Shown piece after piece: positions 5,104 through 10,825 of a stretch of DNA of 12,006 nt. Position numbers and translations under genes: made by a program. Under the pieces are notes generated by a model. The model was not told where the DNA came from. It did no database searches and worked only from the letters and a program-made list of their open reading frames with translations. Every line of letters begins with the position of its first letter. Within the stretch, counting starts at the first letter, position 1. This DNA is from Verrucomicrobiales bacterium (GTDB lineage: Bacteria > Verrucomicrobiota > Verrucomicrobiia > Verrucomicrobiales > Verrucomicrobiaceae), in assembly GCA_003506995.1 (NCBI GenBank), contig DNXB01000595.1, forward strand, positions 19,975-31,980, written 5' to 3'.

Positions 5104-7464
5104 GTGTTCATCCGAAACTCCAACTGCTTGAATCCCGCCGTGACCTATTTCGCCCACACCCTCGAAGGCCGCCCCCAGGAAGACTGGGAGCCGCTGGAGA
5201 GGCATCTTCAGGAGGTGGCGAAGTTGGCGGGAAAGTTTGCTGATGCCTTTGGGGCCAAGGACTGGGGCCGTCTCGCCGGGCTGTGGCATGATCTGGGGAA
5301 GTATTCGCGGGAGTTTCAGGCGAAGCTGCATGGAGAGCACTTTCAGATTGAGCACACGGGAGCGGGGGCGGCGTTGGCGAAGGAAAAAATCCGCAGTGGT
5401 TGGGAGACATTGGCCTTTGTGATCGCGGGACATCACGCTGGACTCGCGAATTGGCAGAACAAAGAAGATCACGATACCAGCACGCCTCTCGTGACACGCG
5501 TTGAGCGTGCTGGGGCAATGCTGGAGAAGTGCAGGGCTTTGATGGAAGCAAATAACGATGAGGCCATGAAGCAGCTTTTGCTCATGCAGAAAGCGCCGGA
5601 ATTGCCCGAGTGGATTTTGAGCGGTGGTGATGAGGGGCGGGCACGTTGGAGCTGCTTCATCCGCATGATTTTCTCGGCGCTGGTAGATGCGGACTCGATT
5701 GCCACGGAGAGTTTCTGCTCCCCGGAAGACAAGAAGACACGGCTTCGTGCGCAGCCTGTCTATGACTCTGTTGAAGTGCTGCGTGAGCGATTGGATGCTC
5801 ACATCGACCAACTCGGGAAAAAGGCGGCTGATTCAGAAGTGAACCGCCAGCGAGCGCAGATATTGAACTGGTGCCGTGAGTCTGCACTTACAGATCGTGG
5901 TTTCTTCACCCTCAATGTGCCGACGGGTGGAGGGAAAACGTTAGCGGCCATGTCTTTTGCTCTGCGCCATGTCGTGGAGCACCGGGCCAAGGGGATGCGG
6001 CGTGTGATCGTCGCGGTGCCTTACACCAGCATCATTGAGCAGAATGCTGGCGTGTATGAGACAGCGCTGGGCGCTCACAATCTGATCCAGCATCATTCCA
6101 ACCTGGATGATTTCGAGGACAGAGAAGAAGCTGACGAAGCAACGATCCGCCGCCGTTTGGCGTGTGAGAATTGGGATGCTCCGGTGATCGTCACCACGAA
6201 CGTGCAGTTGTTTGAATCTCTCTTCACGCACAAGCGTCGCCGGGCGCGGAAGCTGCATAACATCGCAGGCAGCGTCATCATCCTGGATGAGGCGCAGTGT
6301 GTACCGGTGGGCTATCTCCAATTGATCGTGCCCATGCTGCGGGACTTAGTGGATCATTACGGCTGCACCATGGTCGTCAGCACGGCCACCCAGCCAGCTT
6401 GGCGACAAATGCGCGGCAAGCCTGCTTTTGGCCTGCCAGCGGAGCAAATGCGCCCGATCATTCCGCCAGAAGCTGAGTTGTCGCGGGTTGAAGGTTTTGA
6501 CCGTGTGTCCATCGAGTGGCCGAAGACGAAAGAACCCGTGCTTTATGAGGAACTGGCCCTCCAATTGGTCGCTGAACCCTGTGTGATGGCTATCGTGCAT
6601 CGGAAGAAAGATGCGCAATGGCTGGCGCGGCGTCTGTGTGAGCTGCGACCTGATGAACAGGTGTTTCATCTCTCCACCAACATGTGTCCTGTTCACCGGC
6701 GCAGCGTGCTAGATAAAATTCGCGCCGCCATTGTGCAGTTTCGGGACGCTGGAACGCCCTGCCGGGTGGTGACCACGCAGCTCGTGGAAGCAGGCGTTGA
6801 TCTTGACCTCCCGGTGATTTATCGCGCGATGGCAGGGCTTGATTCGATCACGCAGGCGGCAGGTCGCTGCAATCGGGAGGGCAAGATGGCGGGAAAAGGC
6901 CGTGTCGTTGTCTTCTATGCGGAAACAGAGCCGCCGGACCCGCATCTCAAACGCTGTGCTCAAATCACCGAAAGCATGCTTTTCGAAGCTGATCGGCAGC
7001 TCGACATCCGTGATCCCTCTACTTTCGAAGGTTACTTCAAAAGGCAGTATCATCTCGCAGATACCGACGTGAAGAAACTCATGCGTCATGTCACCGACTT
7101 GAATTTCGAGACCTTGGGCCGTGAGCTTCGTCTCATCGACGACAGTCAGCAGGTTCCCATCGTGATCTTGTACAACGAAGAAGCTCGTGCGCGGCTACGC
7201 ACCATCCAGAACATCGCCCGCAGTCAGGCCGGTGAGGAAGTGGCCTCCCGCCTCGCCTTTCGTGCTCTCCAGCCCTACAGCGTCGCCGTCTGGCCCAAGG
7301 GCCTCGCGATGCTCAAGGACGCGCTGGAACCGCTCTTCCCCGGCAGCACGGCGCTGCTGCTCGATCCCAATTTTTACCCCGCCAGCTACGACGCCGTCTT
7401 TGGCCTTGTCACCGACGACGAGCCGAGCATCCCGCCAGACCGTCTGGTTTGCGGGCCATCATAA
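5104..7464 (+). CDS. cas3: CRISPR-associated helicase/nuclease Cas3 (HD-DExH), subtype I-C
   Basis: Cas3 is recruited to Cascade-bound target DNA, where it unwinds and degrades it. The 786 residues include an N-terminal HD nuclease: His34 (RHLQEVA), His62-Asp63 (LWHDLGKYS), His110-His111 (GHHAG) and Asp195 (VDADS). The helicase follows: Walker A PTGGGKT at 273-279, DEAQ box 395-398, STAT 426-429, motif V-like TQLVEAGVDLD at 558-568, and motif VI QAAGRCNREG at 584-593. A C-terminal domain follows. Length and order are normal, and all catalytic residues seem intact. The start used is GTG 5104, the first possible start after an in-frame stop; GTG 5140 would give MTYFAHTLEG, closer to where family alignments usually begin. 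Neither has a well-spaced Shine-Dalgarno. It lies 28 bp after the membrane protein gene, so the operon promoter may lie well upstream. It is separated from cas5c by an unusual 719-bp insert. Confidence 0.97.
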   Translation: MFIRNSNCLNPAVTYFAHTLEGRPQEDWEPLERHLQEVAKLAGKFADAFGAKDWGRLAGLWHDLGKYSREFQAKLHGEHFQIEHTGAGAALAKEKIRSGWETLAFVIAGHHAGLANWQNKEDHDTSTPLVTRVERAGAMLEKCRALMEANNDEAMKQLLLMQKAPELPEWILSGGDEGRARWSCFIRMIFSALVDADSIATESFCSPEDKKTRLRAQPVYDSVEVLRERLDAHIDQLGKKAADSEVNRQRAQILNWCRESALTDRGFFTLNVPTGGGKTLAAMSFALRHVVEHRAKGMRRVIVAVPYTSIIEQNAGVYETALGAHNLIQHHSNLDDFEDREEADEATIRRRLACENWDAPVIVTTNVQLFESLFTHKRRRARKLHNIAGSVIILDEAQCVPVGYLQLIVPMLRDLVDHYGCTMVVSTATQPAWRQMRGKPAFGLPAEQMRPIIPPEAELSRVEGFDRVSIEWPKTKEPVLYEELALQLVAEPCVMAIVHRKKDAQWLARRLCELRPDEQVFHLSTNMCPVHRRSVLDKIRAAIVQFRDAGTPCRVVTTQLVEAGVDLDLPVIYRAMAGLDSITQAAGRCNREGKMAGKGRVVVFYAETEPPDPHLKRCAQITESMLFEADRQLDIRDPSTFEGYFKRQYHLADTDVKKLMRHVTDLNFETLGRELRLIDDSQQVPIVILYNEEARARLRTIQNIARSQAGEEVASRLAFRALQPYSVAVWPKGLAMLKDALEPLFPGSTALLLDPNFYPASYDAVFGLVTDDEPSIPPDRLVCGPS

Positions 7465-7468
7465 AGAG

Positions 7469-7492
7469 GCCGCACCCCCGAAAGGGTGCGGC
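7469..7492. repeat. 9-bp perfect GC hairpin after cas3; I-C-repeat-like arm
   Basis: GCCGCACCC pairs with GGGTGCGGC around CCGAAA, starting 4 bp after the cas3 stop. Two readings are possible: a 3'-end or terminator hairpin for cas3 (no T tract on the plus strand; on the minus strand it is followed by CTCTTTATG), or the palindromic part of a CRISPR-like repeat, since I-C repeats commonly begin GTCGCNCCC..GGGNGCG. See the guide-like element on the minus strand. Confidence 0.8.
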
Positions 7493-7556
7493 TCCAATCC
7501 ATGCTTTTACAGCCCATGTTACAGATTTCAATCCGCTCCGAGTCACCAGAGAGTCT
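7469..7556 (-). ncRNA. Candidate CRISPR-repeat-derived guide RNA (pseudo-repeat / 32-nt pseudo-spacer / pseudo-repeat)
   Basis: Read on the minus strand, 7556-7525 ends in GGAGCGGATTGAAAT. This resembles the 3' half of common I-C repeats (GGGAGCGTGGATTGAAAT) with TG missing. Next come 32 nt (7524-7493), close to normal I-C spacer length, beginning CTGTAACATGG. Then comes the GC hairpin 7492-7469, resembling the 5' half of a I-C repeat. A good promoter lies about 50 bp upstream on the same strand. The first 11 nt of the 32-nt stretch match, 10 of 11, the site 7630-7620 that directly follows TTC. This matches the layout of CreA/CreR-type RNAs, in which degenerate repeats flank a guide with partial complementarity to a promoter. 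The array of this genome is not in the window, so repeat identity is unproven. The 5' half of the first pseudo-repeat is not palindromic. The alternative is an ordinary intergenic repeat plus duplicated operators. Confidence 0.35.
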
Positions 7557-7598
7557 CCAGACTGTGAATTGCCGGTTTCGCGGCACCTTCTACAGACT

Positions 7599-7633
7599 TG
7601 ATACAGTAAGCTTATACAGCCATTTTACAGGAA
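7599..7633 (-). promoter_or_regulatory. Candidate self-target of the guide-like element, with TTC PAM
   Basis: On the minus strand, TTC (7633-7631) is followed by CTGTAAAATGGCTGTATAAG. Positions 1-6 and 8-11 match the start of the 32-nt pseudo-spacer (one mismatch, C/A at position 7). After position 11 the two diverge unless a 1-nt gap is allowed, after which GCTGTAAAAGC and GCTGTATAAGC agree in 10 of 11. The site fills the space between -35 and -10 of the minus-strand promoter, so a Cascade bound here would block it. Confidence 0.35.
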
Positions 7634-7639
7634 CGTCAA
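7611..7639 (-). promoter_or_regulatory. Sigma70-type promoter, minus strand, in the cas3-SinR spacer
   Basis: The -35 is TTGACG (7639-7634, 5 of 6), the spacer is exactly 17 bp, and the -10 is TATAAG (7616-7611, 5 of 6). It is the best promoter match I see in the window, and it points away from the operon direction, towards the 3' end of cas3 and through the guide-like element. A second TTGAC lies back to back on the plus strand (7642-7646), forming the near-palindrome GTCAATTTTGAC at 7635-7646, but its -10 is poor. Confidence 0.6.
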
Positions 7640-7679
7640 TTTTGACTTGCTCTATCGAGAGGTGTGGAGTAAACGAAAA

Positions 7680-7796
7680 GCGGGAGACTGAACGAGCAGT
7701 TGCGATGCTTCGACAGCCTCCCGCTAGAAGCACTACGACTCTTGCGAGATGTAACGCCTACCTTTCGAGGGGTGAGCGAACGTGGCCCACTGCCAC
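7680..7796 (+). ncRNA. Structured stretch upstream of the SinR-like gene, possible RNA element
   Basis: At least three stems can be drawn in 117 nt. (1) 7680-7724: GCGGGAG/CTCCCGC (7 bp), one mismatch, CTG/CAG, internal loop, CGA/TCG, GCA/TGC around GTTGCGA. (2) 7755-7778: CGC/GCG, one mismatch, TACC/GGTG around an 8-nt loop. (3) 7782-7796: GTGGC/GCCAC around CCACT. No T tract or known Rfam-type motif is recognised. It could be the 5' leader of the SinR-like mRNA or an independent small RNA. A reading frame through it is rich in AGA/AGG codons and is not credible as protein. Confidence 0.35.
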
Positions 7797-7843
7797 CAGA
7801 TCGTCAAGGGGAGGGTGCATGTTAAACACAAGCACACACACCC

Positions 7844-8122
7844 ATGAAACGAACCTACACGATACAATACGACCTCTACAAACAGGGGCAAAGCTACCCG
7901 ACGCTCATTCCTGCCATTCAAAAGCTTGGCAGTATATGCGTGAAACCCCTCGCCTCTTGCTTCGCCATCGTTTCGACGATGACGGCGGCGCAGATCCGGG
8001 ACGCACTCCTACCCCACCTCGACGCCAACGACCGACTTCTGGTCACGCAGGTCGGGCCGGACTGGGCGTCTCTCAACCTCCCCAAAGAGGTCGCCGAGTG
8101 GTTCAAGCAAAACGTCGGCTAA
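7844..8122 (+). CDS. SinR/Cas2-like small protein (ferredoxin-like fold)
   Basis: This 92-residue protein fits the small SinR-like family, which resembles Cas2 and VapD in fold: strand 1 ending in Asp (TYTIQYDLYKQGQSYPTL, Asp10), then SCFAIVSTMTAAQIRDALLPHLDANDRLLVTQV at 38-70, and the helix KEVAEWFKQN at 81-90. Family members usually have an aromatic stretch where this one has KLGSICVKPL, but overall spacing is normal. The molecular function of the family is not established; Cas2-like folds can be RNases or structural dimers. It is not the adaptation Cas2, which would sit beside cas1. The ATG at 7844 has no Shine-Dalgarno; a purine-rich AAGGGGAGGG lies about 30 nt upstream. The gene is isolated: 379 bp of spacer before it, and a strong hairpin plus a 61-bp gap after it. 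It therefore looks like a module inserted into the cas operon. Confidence 0.8.
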   Translation: MKRTYTIQYDLYKQGQSYPTLIPAIQKLGSICVKPLASCFAIVSTMTAAQIRDALLPHLDANDRLLVTQVGPDWASLNLPKEVAEWFKQNVG

Positions 8123-8130
8123 GGGCCGAC
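8114..8130 (+). other. 6-bp hairpin with the SinR-like stop codon in its loop
   Basis: GTCGGC pairs with GCCGAC around TAAGG, whose TAA is the stop codon of the SinR-like gene. It is followed 5 nt later by the 13-bp hairpin. Confidence 0.5.
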
Positions 8131-8135
8131 CCACC

Positions 8136-8165
8136 GGGAAGGTCCGCATCCGTGCGGACCTTCCC
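8136..8165 (+). terminator. 13-bp perfect hairpin between the SinR-like gene and cas5c
   Basis: GGGAAGGTCCGCA pairs fully with TGCGGACCTTCCC around TCCG. It is the strongest inverted repeat in the window. No T tract follows (CATTCACTTCTC), so it may be a terminator with weak tail, an attenuator that lowers Cascade gene expression relative to cas3, or an mRNA-processing stem. cas5c starts 18 bp later. Confidence 0.65.
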
Positions 8166-8183
8166 CATTCACTTCTCATCCTT

Positions 8184-8888
8184 ATGCAAATGACCAGTCC
8201 CATCCTGCGCCTGCGCTGCTCCGGCCCGCTGGCGATCTTCACCCGACCGGAACTCAAGACGGAGCGCTTCAGCTATCCCGTGCCGACGCCATCGGCGTTG
8301 CGCGGTGTGCTCGAAGCCGTTCTTTGGAAACCTGCCATTTCCTGGCGCATTCACCGCATCCATGTGCTGAATGAGATCAAGTTCACGTCCTTCCGGCGGA
8401 ACGAGGTGAACAACAAAGCGGTGGCCCCCAAGGCGTCGATCCTCGCCAGCGGCGGTGCCGCGCCCGAGTTTTACGCGGATGAAGACCGGGCACAGCGAAA
8501 CACGGTGGCTCTCTCCCAAGTGGACTACCTTGTAGAGGCGCGGTTCACACTGACGGAACGAGCTGGGGAAGGAGATACGGTGGCGAAGTTCGCAGCCATG
8601 TTTGACCGCCGAGTCGAAAAAGGGCAGGTCTTTCAGCAGCCCTACTTCGGCTGCCGTGAGTGTGCGGCGGACGTGCGTCCGCCTGAGGGCAATGAGAAGT
8701 CCATCGGAGTCACGCAAGACCTGGGCTTGATGCTGTGGGACATTTCCTTTCGCACGGTGAAGGGGAAGCCAGACAACCGACCCATTTTTTATTGGGCGCG
8801 GATGCAGGACGGTGTGATCACCGTTCCGCCAGATGAGGAAGCAGCGCGTGCGTCGCTCCTCGAATACCAAAAGAAAGGAGGCGCGTAA
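8184..8888 (+). CDS. cas5c: Cas5c (Cas5d), crRNA-processing endoribonuclease and Cascade subunit
   Basis: In subtype I-C, which lacks Cas6, Cas5c cuts the pre-crRNA at the base of the repeat hairpin and caps the 5' end of the crRNA in Cascade. The 234-residue length is normal. Family features are the FTRPELKTERFSYPVPTPSALRGVLEAVLWKP run at 19-50 (including Tyr31), FTSFRRNEV at 67-75, and AQRNTVALSQVDYLVEARF at 103-121, the last covering the region where catalytic residues lie in characterised homologues. QQPYFGCREC follows at 151-160. ATG 8184 is used; ATG 8190 in the same frame is possible and neither has a Shine-Dalgarno. The stop overlaps the start of cas8c (TAATG), so the two are coupled. 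I cannot name the catalytic triad with certainty from sequence alone. Confidence 0.95.
   Translation: MQMTSPILRLRCSGPLAIFTRPELKTERFSYPVPTPSALRGVLEAVLWKPAISWRIHRIHVLNEIKFTSFRRNEVNNKAVAPKASILASGGAAPEFYADEDRAQRNTVALSQVDYLVEARFTLTERAGEGDTVAKFAAMFDRRVEKGQVFQQPYFGCRECAADVRPPEGNEKSIGVTQDLGLMLWDISFRTVKGKPDNRPIFYWARMQDGVITVPPDEEAARASLLEYQKKGGA
8875..8881 (+). promoter_or_regulatory. Consensus Shine-Dalgarno of cas8c inside the end of cas5c
   Basis: AAGGAGG lies 6 nt before the cas8c ATG (8888) within the last codons of cas5c. It is the only strong ribosome binding site in the cas operon, which suggests high or tightly coupled Cas8c translation. Confidence 0.9.
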
Positions 8889-10789
8889 TGCTGCAAGAGC
8901 TCTGCCAGCTCGCGGCACGCGAGAAACTGATCGGGGACACTGCTTTTGAAGTGAGTCAGATCGAATGGTTGATTCACTTGAGGCCAAACGGCCAAATGAT
9001 CGGCGATTTTCTCGGAACCCACTACGAGGTGGAAATGCCTGGAATTCCCAAGGCGGGAAAGAAGCCCAAAACGAGGGAAGAGGTGAAGAAGTTTGTCATT
9101 CCTAGACAGGTTAACCTTGAAAGTGGGGCAACTCGCTCCGGCACCAAGCCTTATGCTTATTTCCTCGTTGATAAGAGTGAATATGTATTCGGGTGTGAGC
9201 CTGGAGCCAAGGCTAAGCAGAAGCCTGCTGACGATAAAATGGTGAAAAAGCACCAGGCCTTTATCGATACGGTGCGTGCAGCATATGATGCTACCGCCCA
9301 GCCTGAACTGAATGCTGTCCTAGCGTTTCTCGAAGATGTTCATGCGAATGGACTTCCTGTGGATATGCCAGCAAAGGCTAAAGCGGGGGACTTTTACGCA
9401 TTTGTAGTTCGCCCTTCGGTTGACGAACTGGTTCATGAACTTCCCGCAATTCAGGAATATTGGAGACAGCAATGCAGGCGTGTTATCGGTTCAAATGACT
9501 CACTCAACTGTCTGATAACGGGAGAGGCGTTGGGAGAGCCCATGAAGGTTCCGTTGCTGAGTTTTCCTGGTGTAACGACCGGCATTGGCTTGGTGTCTTT
9601 CAACAAGCCGGCATTCGAGTCCTACGGCTGGAGTTCCAATGAGAATGCACCGATTTCTGCCGATGCTTCACAGTTGGCGACGGAAGCGATGAATCGCCTT
9701 CTGGCCTATTCATACCAGCGCCAAGATGGAAAAGTTTTGCAGCAGCGGAACATTAGAATCACAAAGGATACAATCGCCTGTTACTGGGCTGCGGCAGAAA
9801 GTGGTGATGAAGTCGCTGATGGCCTGCCCGCTGCTTTGCAGGCTGATCCTGGGGGCAAAGCTGGAGAACTCTGGCGTGCTGCTTGGCGTGGGAAACCACC
9901 ACCTACTTTGGATGCGACAAAGTTCTATGCTGTCACCCTGACCGGAGCGCAGGGCCGTGCCATCGTGCGGGATTGGTATGAGACGACGGTGGGGGAGGTG
10001 CAGGCCAGTCTGGCTGAGCACTTCCGCCAACTGGAACTCCAGCCAAACACTCGCCCCGGCAAGGACAAGGAGCTGCCGCCTCAGTATGGTCTGCGCACGT
10101 TGCAAGAGTGCCTCGTGTCCTCGCGCAAGGCTGATGATTTGCCTTCCAAGTATGCGGCGGAACTCTTCGCAGCCGCCATCAATCAGAACATCCTCTTTCC
10201 GTCATCTCTGCTCACTCTCGCGCTCGACCGCATGAGGGCGGAGGTGGGCCGAGACGACTGGATCGACAGCTACCGGCGGGATGCCCGCACCGCCCTCATC
10301 AAAGCCATTCTCATTCGCAATCACAAACAAGATCAACTCACTCCAACTATGAACGACAAAAACGAACAACCCGGCTACCTGCTCGGTCGCCTCTTTGCCT
10401 GCATCGAGAGGATGCAATACCTCGCGCTCGATCAAGTGAACGCGAACATCGCCACGCGTTACTTTGCTGCGGCCTCCACCACGCCGCGTCTTGTGTTTAA
10501 CAGCCTCCTGAAGGATTTCCAAGGACACTACTTCAAGAAGGCACAGCGGAAGAAATCCGGTGCTGCCTGGGCGGTGCAGCGACACGTCTGCGAGATTCAA
10601 GAACTCTATGGCAAGGTGATGGACGCAGCTCAAGGCTACCCAGCTCGGTTCTCTCCCTTGCAGCAAGGCCTCTTCATGGTCGGCTACCACACTCAGCGCG
10701 GTCTTTACCTGCCACGCAAAGACAAGGCGACCACCGCAACGCCCGAAGACTCCGACACCGAAGAAACCGCCGACTCCACCAACGAATAA
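8888..10789 (+). CDS. cas8c: Cas8c (Csd1), large subunit of type I-C Cascade
   Basis: Cas8c recognises the PAM, helps open the target and recruits Cas3. The 633-residue length is at the upper end of the usual range. Characteristic parts include IEWLIHLRPNGQMIGDF near the N-terminus, the central LSFPGVTTGIGLVSFNKPAFESYGW stretch, and the C-terminal GYLLGRLFACIERMQYLALDQVNANIATRYFAAAS...FNSLLKDFQGHY region, which corresponds to the small subunit. The final ~20 residues are an acidic Thr/Asp/Glu tail. The start overlaps the cas5c stop and has a perfect Shine-Dalgarno. The stretch coding for roughly residues 58-298 (bases 9061-9780) is about 50% GC by hand count, lower than its surroundings (60-68% in sampled lines of cas5c and the cas8c 3' part). 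cas7c follows after 36 bp. Confidence 0.96.
   Translation: MLQELCQLAAREKLIGDTAFEVSQIEWLIHLRPNGQMIGDFLGTHYEVEMPGIPKAGKKPKTREEVKKFVIPRQVNLESGATRSGTKPYAYFLVDKSEYVFGCEPGAKAKQKPADDKMVKKHQAFIDTVRAAYDATAQPELNAVLAFLEDVHANGLPVDMPAKAKAGDFYAFVVRPSVDELVHELPAIQEYWRQQCRRVIGSNDSLNCLITGEALGEPMKVPLLSFPGVTTGIGLVSFNKPAFESYGWSSNENAPISADASQLATEAMNRLLAYSYQRQDGKVLQQRNIRITKDTIACYWAAAESGDEVADGLPAALQADPGGKAGELWRAAWRGKPPPTLDATKFYAVTLTGAQGRAIVRDWYETTVGEVQASLAEHFRQLELQPNTRPGKDKELPPQYGLRTLQECLVSSRKADDLPSKYAAELFAAAINQNILFPSSLLTLALDRMRAEVGRDDWIDSYRRDARTALIKAILIRNHKQDQLTPTMNDKNEQPGYLLGRLFACIERMQYLALDQVNANIATRYFAAASTTPRLVFNSLLKDFQGHYFKKAQRKKSGAAWAVQRHVCEIQELYGKVMDAAQGYPARFSPLQQGLFMVGYHTQRGLYLPRKDKATTATPEDSDTEETADSTNE
10349..10789 (+). 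CDS. cas11c: Probable internal Cas11c (small subunit) start within cas8c
   Basis: In characterised I-C systems a separate small subunit, Cas11c, is made by internal translation initiation near the 3' end of cas8c. The in-frame ATG at 10349 (Met488 of Cas8c) would give 146 residues beginning MNDKNEQPGYLLGRLFA, right before the conserved GRLFA..E block where homologous Cas11c proteins begin. The rest is helical, as expected for Cas11, with an acidic tail. The upstream sequence (CAAGATCAACTCACTCCAACT) holds no clear Shine-Dalgarno. ATG 10412, preceded directly by GAGAGG, is a less likely alternative. The existence of Cas11c follows from family knowledge; the exact start is inference. Confidence 0.6.
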   Translation: MNDKNEQPGYLLGRLFACIERMQYLALDQVNANIATRYFAAASTTPRLVFNSLLKDFQGHYFKKAQRKKSGAAWAVQRHVCEIQELYGKVMDAAQGYPARFSPLQQGLFMVGYHTQRGLYLPRKDKATTATPEDSDTEETADSTNE

Positions 10790-10825
10790 CCCACCCCAAT
10801 TTCAAACATCAACACCCATACCATT

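Noticed and set aside
7386..7586. 66-codon minus-strand frame (GTG start) through the guide-like element and the cas3 3' end
   Set aside because: AGAAGG lies directly against the GTG with no spacing, and half the frame is antisense to cas3. It remains possible as a product of the minus promoter but is less supported than an RNA.
7642..7670. Plus-strand promoter with TTGACT at 7642-7647
   Set aside because: The -35 is good, but the hexamers 16-19 bp downstream (e.g. TGGAGT) match a -10 poorly; kept only as a remark.
7844..8122. Calling the SinR-like gene cas2
   Set aside because: It resembles the Cas2 fold but matches the SinR-like pattern better and is not next to cas1.
7486..8193. 235-codon plus-strand frame across the cas3-cas5c insert
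   Set aside because: It overlaps the SinR-like gene in another frame, runs through hairpins, is rich in AGA/AGG codons, and has no family resemblance.
8169..8987. 272-codon minus-strand frame opposite cas5c
   Set aside because: It is the shadow of a clear Cas5c coding sequence.
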